Below are positions 7,743 through 15,250 of a stretch of 64,000 nucleotides of DNA, piece by piece (the first letter of the stretch is position 1; every line of letters begins with the position of its first letter). Source of the DNA: Sporichthya brevicatena (GTDB lineage: Bacteria > Actinomycetota > Actinomycetes > Sporichthyales > Sporichthyaceae); assembly GCF_039525035.1 (NCBI RefSeq), contig NZ_BAAAHE010000021.1, positions 56,930-120,929 of the forward strand. The letters are read 5' to 3'. Both the position numbers and the translations under genes were made by a program. The notes under the pieces were generated by a model. That model was not told the DNA's origin. It ran no database searches and was given only the letters and a program-made list of their open reading frames with translations.

Positions 7743-8897
7743 ATGAGTCGCCAGGCCACTGTCAGTACCGCGGGCACAGCCGCTCGCCCCACCGGCCGAC
7801 GCCGCCCATCCGGGCTTCTCGCCGCCGCGGTCGTCGCCACGCTCGGCGGCGCGCTGGCCCTCGGGCCGAGCGCCGTCGCCGCCGACAACCCCACGCCCGG
7901 CACGATCGGCGGGGCCCCGTCGGCCGAGTCCCAGGAGGAGAACACCCTCACCTGGTCGGTCCGCCCGACCCCGCGGGAGGAGGGCGACAACCGCCCGAAC
8001 TACCTGCTGGACGTGAAGGCGGGCGACGTGGTGAAGGACGCCATCCGCGTCCGCAACTTCGGCAAGACCGAACTCCCGCTCACGATCTACGCCAGCGACG
8101 CCATCACCACGTCGACCGGCGCCATCGACCTGCTCCCGGCCGGCGAGACGCCGCGCGACGTCGGGGCCTGGATCGAGCTCGAGCGCTCCGAGCTCCGCAT
8201 CGCCCCCGGCGAGCACGTGGACGTGCCGTTCACCATGACCGTGCCGAGCAACGCCGAGTCCGGGGACCACACCGGCGGCATCGTCACCTCCTACATCGCA
8301 CCCGGTCAGGACGACGACGGGCAGCCGGTCAAGCTCGACCGCCGGCTCGGCAGCCGCGTCCAGGTCCGCGTCGACGGCGAGCTCCGGCCCGGCCTGAGCA
8401 TCACCGACTTCCGGACCTCCTACGACGGCACCGCGAACCCGGCCGGCAAGGGCGACATGACCGTCACGTACACGGTCACCAACACCGGCAACGTGCGCAT
8501 GTCCGCGCTGCAGACGTTCAAGGTCGCCGGCCCGTTCGGCCTGTCCGGCAAGACCGCGGACCTCAACCCGATGCCCGAGCTGCTCCCGGGCAACTCGCTG
8601 ACGATGTCCAGCACGCTCTCGGGCGTCTGGCCGATCCTGCGCAACAGCGCCGACCTCGAGGTCCGGCCCGTGCCGACCCGCCCCGGTGACAACTTCCCGG
8701 CGCTGAAGTCGGCCAAGGCCTCGTCGGGTCAGTGGACCGTTCCGTGGACGCTCGTGTTCCTCCTCCTGCTCGGCGCCGCCGGCACCAGCGGCACGATCCT
8801 CGCCCGGCGTGAGCTCAAGCGCCGCGAGGCCGCCCGCGTCGACGAGGCCGTCCAGGCCACCCTGGCCGCGCACGGTGTGACGGAGGGTCAGTCGTGA
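7743..8897 (+). CDS. Secreted DUF916-type WxL partner protein (WxL-interacting, membrane-anchored)
   Basis: A 384-residue exported protein with a signal peptide (to about residue 45, ending SAVAADN), a long extracellular part and one C-terminal helix (WTVPWTLVFLLLLGAAGTSG) followed by a basic cytoplasmic tail. Residues 65-210 match the DUF916 / WxL peptidoglycan-binding-partner pattern: VKAGDVVKDAIRVRNFGKTELPL, then IAPGEHVDVPFTMTVP and GDHTGGIVTSY. A second Ig-like part follows. In Firmicutes such proteins are encoded beside WxL proteins and hold them at the surface, which fits the two preceding genes. GAGAGGAGC precedes the ATG. The stop overlaps the next start (GTGA). Confidence 0.75.
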   Translation: MSRQATVSTAGTAARPTGRRRPSGLLAAAVVATLGGALALGPSAVAADNPTPGTIGGAPSAESQEENTLTWSVRPTPREEGDNRPNYLLDVKAGDVVKDAIRVRNFGKTELPLTIYASDAITTSTGAIDLLPAGETPRDVGAWIELERSELRIAPGEHVDVPFTMTVPSNAESGDHTGGIVTSYIAPGQDDDGQPVKLDRRLGSRVQVRVDGELRPGLSITDFRTSYDGTANPAGKGDMTVTYTVTNTGNVRMSALQTFKVAGPFGLSGKTADLNPMPELLPGNSLTMSSTLSGVWPILRNSADLEVRPVPTRPGDNFPALKSAKASSGQWTVPWTLVFLLLLGAAGTSGTILARRELKRREAARVDEAVQATLAAHGVTEGQS

Positions 8898-10699
8898 CCC
8901 CGAGATCGAGGGTCGCGCTCGCCATCGCGGTCGCGACCGGGACCCTGGGCAGCACCCTGATCACCGCGGGCGCGTTCGCGTACTCCACGACGCCCGCTCT
9001 CCCGGCCGCGGCCCAGTGCCCGGCGGGGACGGTGCTCTTCCGCACCGCTCCCCCGGCTCCGGCGCCCACCCCCAGCCCGAGCCCCACCCCGGTGCAGGTG
9101 CCGCAGTACCAGGCGCCGCAGTACCAGCCCACGCCGCAGTACCCGCAGTACCAACCGCAGCCGCAGTACCAGGTCCCCCAGTACCAGGCCCCGCAGTACC
9201 AGGGTCCGCAGTACCAGGCGCCGCAGCCGCAGTACTACTCGGCCCCGCAGCCGCAGGCCCCGCAGTCGTACGTCCCGCCGGCGAGCACGACGGGGGCGAG
9301 CGCGGCGTACATCGCGCAGTCGACGCTCTCGAACGTCGAGGGGTCGACGATGGCGGAGACGCCGGTGGACCCGGCGACCGCGGCGGCGACGACCGACGTC
9401 ACCGACCCGTACGCGAGTGCCTCGATCGACCCGGACGCGTTCATCTGCGTCGTCCCGGGATACGGATCCGCACCCGCACCGACGGCGCCCAGCACCCCGA
9501 CGACACCGGTGGACCCGGCCATGCCGGCGGACCCGGCGGCCGCGCCCACCGCGGAACCGACCCCGGCCGCGGAACCGACGCCCACCCCGACGCCGGCCGT
9601 GGTCGACCCGGGCATCACCGGGCCGGCGCCCGGCATGATCCCGACCAGCCCGGCCCAGCCCGAGACCCCGGTGGTCCCGGCCGACTCCGACCAGGAGCCG
9701 CCGGCCGCGGAGGAGCCCGCCGAGGACAAGCCCTCGACGGGCCAGGGTCCGAACGACGGCGGTGAGCGTCCGAGCACCCCGCAGAAGGGTGACAACGACT
9801 CCGGCAAGGGCAAGCGGATCACGCGCGACGAGGTGATCGGACGGGCCGTCAGCTGGGTGCTGCAGCAGGTGCCCTACAGCCAGACCTCGTGGTGGACCGA
9901 CTCCAACGGCACCTACCGCCAGGACTGCTCGGGTTACGTCTCCATGGCGTGGAACCTGAACCAGCGCATCAACTACTGGACCGGCAACCTCGCCTCGGTC
10001 TCGCACCGGATCGCGACGAAGTCGCTCAAGCCCGGCGACATCCTGCTGCTGCCGCGCTCGCACGTCGTGATCTTCGCGGGCTGGGCGAACTCGGCGAAGA
10101 CGAAGTTCCACCTCTACGAGGAGTACTCGCGCGGCAAGCCGGCGCGTTACCTCACCGGCGCCGACCTCAGCTACTACCTGAACCGGGGCTACGGCGCCTA
10201 CCGCTACGACAAGATCGCCGACGTCCAGCGCGGCAAGCCCGGTCCGCAGTCGACGGTCTACAACAACGCGATGCACACGACGGGCACCGTCGTCGACCCG
10301 GTTCTCGACGCGGCGCTCGACCCCGCGCTCGACCCGACGGCCGACCTGAACGACGGCATGGTCGACATCGCGGCCCAGGTGCCCGGCCAGGAGTGGACGC
10401 CCGCGGCGGCCGCCGAGGCCGAGTCCGAGGCGGAGCGCACCGCTCCCCCGGCGCACGACGAACAGATCACGCCGGACCCGGTGCCGAACCTGCCGGTGAC
10501 GACGCTGATCGACGTGCAGCTCGCGACCGACATGCGGGCGCTGGCGCCGGACGAGCTGCCGTCGGTGAAGAGCGCCTCCGGGATGGTGCTGCTCGCGGCG
10601 GGCGTGGCGCTGTTCTTCCTCGGCTTCCCGCTCGCGGCGGCCGCGAGAGCCGGCGTCTTCCTGCCCGGCGTGCCGATGCGGCGGGAGGACCTGGCATGA
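8894..10699 (+). CDS. Secreted NlpC/P60-type cell-wall peptidase with Gln/Tyr/Pro repeats and C-terminal membrane helix
   Basis: A 601-residue protein with an N-terminal signal, about 25 copies of short PQY/QYQ/PQ repeats (residues 60-135), a long Pro/Ala/Thr stalk, and a catalytic domain at about 310-440. The likely nucleophile is Cys345 (QDCSGYVSMAW) and the catalytic His is His390 (RSHVVIFAGW), the arrangement of NlpC/P60 and CHAP peptidases that cut peptidoglycan stem peptides. A second low-complexity stretch and one membrane helix (GMVLLAAGVALFFLGFPLAAA) end the protein. It overlaps both neighbours by 4 bases, so it belongs to the heme/WxL operon. It may open the wall for assembly of the surface proteins; that is inference. 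Confidence 0.8.
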   Translation: MTPRSRVALAIAVATGTLGSTLITAGAFAYSTTPALPAAAQCPAGTVLFRTAPPAPAPTPSPSPTPVQVPQYQAPQYQPTPQYPQYQPQPQYQVPQYQAPQYQGPQYQAPQPQYYSAPQPQAPQSYVPPASTTGASAAYIAQSTLSNVEGSTMAETPVDPATAAATTDVTDPYASASIDPDAFICVVPGYGSAPAPTAPSTPTTPVDPAMPADPAAAPTAEPTPAAEPTPTPTPAVVDPGITGPAPGMIPTSPAQPETPVVPADSDQEPPAAEEPAEDKPSTGQGPNDGGERPSTPQKGDNDSGKGKRITRDEVIGRAVSWVLQQVPYSQTSWWTDSNGTYRQDCSGYVSMAWNLNQRINYWTGNLASVSHRIATKSLKPGDILLLPRSHVVIFAGWANSAKTKFHLYEEYSRGKPARYLTGADLSYYLNRGYGAYRYDKIADVQRGKPGPQSTVYNNAMHTTGTVVDPVLDAALDPALDPTADLNDGMVDIAAQVPGQEWTPAAAAEAESEAERTAPPAHDEQITPDPVPNLPVTTLIDVQLATDMRALAPDELPSVKSASGMVLLAAGVALFFLGFPLAAAARAGVFLPGVPMRREDLA

Positions 10700-12075
10700 G
10701 TGAGCAACCGCTGCGCACCCGGCGGTCGCGGCTCGGCCGGGTGACGGCCGGCATCACGCTGGCGATCGCGGTCGTCACCGCCGGCGTCGTCGGGTTCTCG
10801 GCCAACCGCGCCGACGCCGACCCCAACGGTGAACTGAAGTACCCCGCCGGGGCAACCGCGACGCGGTTCACCGGGCAGGCGTTCGACACGTGCGCCGCGC
10901 CGTCGGTGTCGACGATGCGGGCCTGGCTCGACTCGCCGTACCGCGCGATCGGCATCTACATCAGCGGGAAGCTGCGCGCGTGCCGGCAACCCAACCTGAC
11001 GGCCTCGTGGGTCCGCGAGGTCTCGGCGATGGGGTGGAAGCTCATCCCCATCGACGTCGGTCGGCAGGCGCCGTGCACGAAGTTCTCACTGCGCATCAGT
11101 TCGAACAGCAGCGAGGCCCGGCAGCAGGGCATCGCCGCCGGCCGCTCCGCCGTCAGTGCGGCGCGCGCGCTCGGGATCCTCCCCGGCAGCGCGCTGTACT
11201 CGGACATCGAGAACTACGACAGTCGCGACAAGATCTGCTCCGGCGACGTCCACGCCTACCTCAACGGGTGGACGCGCGCGCTGCACTCGGCCGGGTACCT
11301 GTCCGGCGTCTACGGGAACCTGCAGCCGCTGGTCGACGACCTCGTCGACGCCCAGCGGACGGCGAACTCCGGCAAGGGACGCGAGGGCACGATCCGACCG
11401 GACATGCTCTGGAACGCGGAATGGGACCGCACGCCCAAGCTGACCGGCTGGAGCGGCGTCGAGTCCCACCTGTGGGCGGCGCAGCAGCGGATAAAGCAGT
11501 ACCGCGGCGACCACCGCGCCACCTACGGCGGCGTTCCGCTGACGATCGACAGCAACGTCGTCGACGCCGCCGTGGCCACGGTGGCCTACTCGGTGGCGAC
11601 CCCCACAGGCGTCGACCTGGTTAGCAAGGTGGCGCCGTCGGAGGCCGCAGCGGGTCGCAGTCCCGGCGCGCGCCTCGACCTCGTCTGCGTCACGCACTCC
11701 GCGATCTCCAGCCTGGGGGCGTGGTACCAGACCGCCGACGCGACCTGGATCCCCAAGGCGGCGCTGGACGGCAATTCGACGGTGGCGCGCTTCGCGGACC
11801 GGATCCCGACCTGCGCGACGCCGTACCAGGTGGGGCCGGGCCTGAAGCCGCTGCGCAGCGCGCCGACGGAGACCGCCGACTCGCCGGGCACCCTGGCCGG
11901 CGGGACGGTCGCGTGGATCGTCTGCGAGCAGCCCGGCTCCGTCGGCGGCGCGCCCGGGTTCTGGCAGCGGCTGGAGACCGGGCAGTGGGTCAGCGGTGTC
12001 GACCTGCTCCGGTCCTCGGACCGGGCCGACTCCCCGGCGATCCCGGCGTGCCCCTTTTCGGCAGGCCTCACGTGA
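10696..12075 (+). CDS. Secreted DUF1906 (glycoside-hydrolase-like, Rv2525c family) protein
   Basis: A 459-residue exported protein with a signal peptide ending at about NRADA-DP (residue 36). Residues 50-300 are a DUF1906 TIM-barrel-like domain: GQAFDTCAAPSVSTMRAWL, YRAIGIYISG, KLIPIDVGRQ, LYSDIENYD and a C-terminal TIDSNVVD. Acidic residues at SDIE and DSN lie where GH25-like enzymes have theirs. The remaining 150 residues form an SH3-like pair with Cys residues that may bind the wall. DUF1906 proteins are thought to act on peptidoglycan, though activity is unproven for most. It is translationally coupled to genes on both sides (ATGA and GTGA overlaps). Confidence 0.8.
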   Translation: MSEQPLRTRRSRLGRVTAGITLAIAVVTAGVVGFSANRADADPNGELKYPAGATATRFTGQAFDTCAAPSVSTMRAWLDSPYRAIGIYISGKLRACRQPNLTASWVREVSAMGWKLIPIDVGRQAPCTKFSLRISSNSSEARQQGIAAGRSAVSAARALGILPGSALYSDIENYDSRDKICSGDVHAYLNGWTRALHSAGYLSGVYGNLQPLVDDLVDAQRTANSGKGREGTIRPDMLWNAEWDRTPKLTGWSGVESHLWAAQQRIKQYRGDHRATYGGVPLTIDSNVVDAAVATVAYSVATPTGVDLVSKVAPSEAAAGRSPGARLDLVCVTHSAISSLGAWYQTADATWIPKAALDGNSTVARFADRIPTCATPYQVGPGLKPLRSAPTETADSPGTLAGGTVAWIVCEQPGSVGGAPGFWQRLETGQWVSGVDLLRSSDRADSPAIPACPFSAGLT

Positions 12076-12797
12076 GCAGCCGGTACCGGCAGCAGCCCGG
12101 CCGGACGGCCGCGCTGCTTCTGCTCGCGGTGACGTTCTGCGTCACCGCGCTGTTCGCCGGCGGCGCGTTCGACTCCGAGGTCGATCTCTCCGAGGGCAGC
12201 ACGGCGATCCTCAGCCCCGAGGAGGCGGCCGCCCAGGCCGCCGCCGACGACGACGGGGGTAACACCGCGCTGCTCGCGTTGCTCGGGTTGCTCCTGCTCG
12301 TCGGCGGCGTTCTCCTGCTCCAGTTCGCGCTGCCGAGCCGACGCGAACGCCGGCGCCTCGCCCGCGAGACCCGCACGGGAGCTCCGGAGCCACCTCCGGT
12401 GGTGGCCGGCCCGGAACCCGTCGGCGTCCGCCGCCGGATGCCGTACGCCGACTCCGACCCGACGCTCGTCCTCACCCCGATCGCACCTCCACCGGCGCCG
12501 GCACCGCCGCTGTGCCGGTGCGGCGCTCCCATCCACGAGCCCCTGGTGCTGATCGACCCGGCGTGTCCCCCGGCGCCCCCACCCGCCCCCACCCCGACTC
12601 CGGAGCCGGTGCCGGCTCCGGTGGCAGTTCCCGTTCCCGTCTCAGTTCCCGTTGCAGTTCCCGTCTCAGAGAACCCGGTCCCCGTTCCGACAACCCCACC
12701 AACACCCGCACCCGCCCTGCGGCGAGTCGGGGCGCGGATCGGGCACACGGCATCCGTCCGGATGAGTGCCGTTGCCCCAGTTTCGACCCCTCGTTAG
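12072..12797 (+). CDS. Membrane protein with long Pro/Val-rich cytoplasmic tail, function unknown
   Basis: A 241-residue protein read from the GTG at 12072 that overlaps the preceding stop. It has an N-terminal hydrophobic segment (about residues 13-33), a short acidic outside loop, a second helix (about 65-85, LLALLGLLLLVGGVLLLQFA), then a basic patch RRERRRLARETR and 140 residues rich in Pro, Ala and Val. The tail contains CRCGAPIHEP (a possible metal site) and an imperfect VAVPVPVSVPVAVPVS repeat. I recognise no family. Coupling to the DUF1906 gene suggests a role in the same surface machinery. Confidence 0.62.
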   Translation: MSSRYRQQPGRTAALLLLAVTFCVTALFAGGAFDSEVDLSEGSTAILSPEEAAAQAAADDDGGNTALLALLGLLLLVGGVLLLQFALPSRRERRRLARETRTGAPEPPPVVAGPEPVGVRRRMPYADSDPTLVLTPIAPPPAPAPPLCRCGAPIHEPLVLIDPACPPAPPPAPTPTPEPVPAPVAVPVPVSVPVAVPVSENPVPVPTTPPTPAPALRRVGARIGHTASVRMSAVAPVSTPR

Positions 12798-12854
12798 CGT
12801 CACTGCCCAGTGCACGAATCGGGCCGCACCCGCGAGCCCAGGAAGGAACGTTCG

Positions 12855-13694
12855 ATGGCAGAGCGATTCGGCGGCCACCAGGTCCCCAAGGACGCCAAGG
12901 ACCAGACCGCAGCGACGCTGCGCGCCACCACCGGGATCCTCGGCATGCCGAGCGACGCGGAGCGCTCGCGGACGCTGATGATGATCGGCAGCGGTGGCTC
13001 CCTGGCCACGATGAGCACCGAGTGCCCCGGCTTCCCGTTCGGTTCGCTGGTCACCTACTCGGTCGACGAGCGCGGCAACCCGATCATGTGTCTGTCGAGC
13101 CTGGCCGAGCACAGCCACAACCTGGCCGCGGACCCGCGCGCCTCGCTGATGGTCACCGCGCCCGAGGACGGCGTGAACGACCGTCTCGCGCTCTCGCGGG
13201 TCACGCTCGTCGGCGAGATGAAGATCCTCTCCGGTGAGGACAAGGAGGCGATGATCGAGCTGTTCCTGGCCGGTCACCCCAACGCGTTCTACGTCCGCTT
13301 CGACGACTTCGCCACCTACCGGCTCGAGGTCTCCGCGATCCGCTACGTCGGCGGTTTCGGGCGCATGAGCTGGGTCACCGCCGAGGAGTACGCCACGGCG
13401 GAGCCCGACCCGCTGCTCGGCGGCTCCGCGAAGCGGATCATCGAGCACATGAACGACGACCACGGCGACGCGCTGATTGCGTACTGCCAGGTGTTCGCCC
13501 GGTTCGACGGCATCGAGTCGGCGCGCATGGTCGGCGTCGACCGTTACGGCATGGACGTGTTGGCGACGATCGAGGGCGGCGAGCAGCGCGCCGCTCGCAT
13601 CTCCTTCACCGCGCCGGTCACCACGACCGACGAGGTCCGTCAGCAGACGATCGAACTGCTCAAGGAAGCGCGCAGCCAGCTGTCCGCCTCCTGA
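12855..13694 (+). CDS. HugZ-like heme-utilisation protein (split-barrel FMN-binding fold plus DUF2470)
   Basis: A 279-residue cytosolic protein. Residues 20-180 form a pyridoxamine-phosphate-oxidase-like split barrel (ATMSTECPGFPFGSLVTYSVDERGNP, SSLAEHSHNLAADPRASLM, NAFYVRFDDFATYRLEV). Residues 190-275 are a DUF2470 domain (AKRIIEHMNDDHGDAL). This pairing is that of HugZ/HutZ-type proteins, some of which open the heme ring to release iron. Its place after a heme importer fits a heme-degrading or heme-binding role; enzyme activity cannot be read from sequence. AGGAAGGA before the ATG at 12855 is a good ribosome site. It is the last gene before a strong terminator. Confidence 0.8.
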   Translation: MAERFGGHQVPKDAKDQTAATLRATTGILGMPSDAERSRTLMMIGSGGSLATMSTECPGFPFGSLVTYSVDERGNPIMCLSSLAEHSHNLAADPRASLMVTAPEDGVNDRLALSRVTLVGEMKILSGEDKEAMIELFLAGHPNAFYVRFDDFATYRLEVSAIRYVGGFGRMSWVTAEEYATAEPDPLLGGSAKRIIEHMNDDHGDALIAYCQVFARFDGIESARMVGVDRYGMDVLATIEGGEQRAARISFTAPVTTTDEVRQQTIELLKEARSQLSAS

Positions 13695-13710
13695 CACCGA
13701 CGGCCGCCGG

Positions 13711-13744
13711 GACCCCGGGCGGAGGGCAACCTCCGCCCGGGGTC
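13711..13744. terminator. Strong hairpin terminator after the heme locus
   Basis: GACCCCGGGCGGAGG (13711-13725) and CCTCCGCCCGGGGTC (13730-13744) are perfectly complementary over 15 bases with a GCAA loop. It lies between the convergent ends of the HugZ-like gene and the deaminase gene, so it can stop transcription from both sides. There is little T run, as is usual in high-GC actinobacteria. Confidence 0.85.
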
Positions 13745-13775
13745 CTTGCCGTTCGTGGCGCGGGCCGAGGGTGCG

Positions 13776-15158
13776 TCAGACCTGCTGCAGGCGACGACTG
13801 ACGGCGGCGTGCCGGGCGAGGATCGCCTCGAGGCCGGGCTGGGTCGGACGTGCGTCCTCGACGAGCACCCGGCCGGCCACGACGGTCTCGCGGGCCGCGG
13901 ACGGGCCGCAGCGCAGCCACGCCTCGACCGGGTCGGAGACGGCTCCCGCGAACGCCGGACCGGTCTGGTCCCAGATCACGACGTCTCCGGCGGCTCCGGG
14001 CGTCAACTGTCCGATCTCGCCCGTCCGGCCCAGGCAGGCCGCACCGCCACGGGTGGCGATCTCCAGGACCTGACGGGCCGTCATTCCCGTCGGGCCCGAG
14101 CGCTGGCGCGCGAGCAGCAGTGCGGTGCGCGCCTCCAGCCAGAGTGAGGCGATGTCGTTCGACGCCGAGCCGTCGCAGCCGAGCCCGACGGGGGCACCCG
14201 CGGCGCGGAGGTCACGGACGCGGCAGATCCCGCCACCGCCGAGGATCATGTTCGAGCTCGGGCAGTGCGCGACGCCGACGCCGGCGAGACCGAGGCGCTC
14301 GACCTCGGTGTCGGAGAAGTGGATCCCGTGCGCGACCCAGGCGCGCGGGCCGAGCCACCCGACCTCGGCGAACTGGTCGACCGGCCGGCGGCCGAACCGG
14401 GCGAGGCAGTACTCCTCGTCCTGCGGGTCCTCGGCGAGATGCGTGTGCAGCCGGACGTCGAGCCGTTCGGCAAGTTCAGCGGTCTCGCGCATCAGGCGCT
14501 CGGAGACGTTGAACGGCGCGCACGGTGCGAGGCCGACGCGCACCATCGACAGCGGCGCCGGGTCGTGGTGGCGCGCGACCAGCCGCTCGCAGTCGGCGAG
14601 GACGTCGTCGGTGTCCTCGACGAGGTTGTCCGGCGGCAGGCCGCCGTCCTTCTCCGACACCGTCATCGAACCGCGCGTCGGGGCGAAGCGCAGCCCGACC
14701 TCCGCCGCCGCGGTGATCTCGGCCGACCACAGGTCACCGCCGCCGCGTGGGCCGATGTAGAGGTGGTCGCTGCTCGTCGTGCAACCGCCGAGCGCGAGCT
14801 CGGTCAGCCCGACCCAGGCCGCGAGGTAGGAGGCCTCCTCGTCGACAGTGGTCCAGCGCGGGTAGAGACCGGTCAGCCAGGAGAACAGGTTCTCGTTCAC
14901 GACCGGGGCCCAGGCCCGGGTGAGGTTCTGGAACAGGTGGTGATGAGTGTTCACCAGCCCGGGGGTGACGAGGCAGTCGGTCGCGTCGATCGTGCGCGTC
15001 GCCGCCGGCCGGGCGTCGGTCGAGGTGCCCACCGCGGCGATCGCCCCGCCCGCGATCGCGACCCAGCCGCCGGGCAGTTCGCGCCGTTCGTCGTCGCACG
15101 TCGCGACCAGCCGCGCGTTGGCGATCAGCAGGTCGACGGGACCGTTCGAGGCGTGCAT
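13776..15158 (-). CDS. 8-oxoguanine deaminase-like amidohydrolase
   Basis: A 460-residue metal-dependent hydrolase of the amidohydrolase superfamily. It has the N-terminal metal motif VNTHHHLFQNLTRAW, the middle ligands HTHLAED and HGIHFSD, and the C-terminal metal Asp in LGCDGSASND. The pattern around GCTTSSDHLY and GSMTVSEKDGGLPPD is that of the 8-oxoguanine deaminase group rather than guanine deaminase or AtzB proper. It should convert 8-oxoguanine to urate plus ammonia. Length is normal. It stands alone, with the heme locus converging on its 3' end. Confidence 0.8.
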   Translation of the reverse strand: MHASNGPVDLLIANARLVATCDDERRELPGGWVAIAGGAIAAVGTSTDARPAATRTIDATDCLVTPGLVNTHHHLFQNLTRAWAPVVNENLFSWLTGLYPRWTTVDEEASYLAAWVGLTELALGGCTTSSDHLYIGPRGGGDLWSAEITAAAEVGLRFAPTRGSMTVSEKDGGLPPDNLVEDTDDVLADCERLVARHHDPAPLSMVRVGLAPCAPFNVSERLMRETAELAERLDVRLHTHLAEDPQDEEYCLARFGRRPVDQFAEVGWLGPRAWVAHGIHFSDTEVERLGLAGVGVAHCPSSNMILGGGGICRVRDLRAAGAPVGLGCDGSASNDIASLWLEARTALLLARQRSGPTGMTARQVLEIATRGGAACLGRTGEIGQLTPGAAGDVVIWDQTGPAFAGAVSDPVEAWLRCGPSAARETVVAGRVLVEDARPTQPGLEAILARHAAVSRRLQQV

Positions 15159-15250
15159 CGCGACGAGCGTACGCGGATGGAGTGCGGCTCTTGATCACGT
15201 AGGCGCGGGATGCCTAGGTTTCGGCGACCGACACGAAAGGGGGGCCGGCC

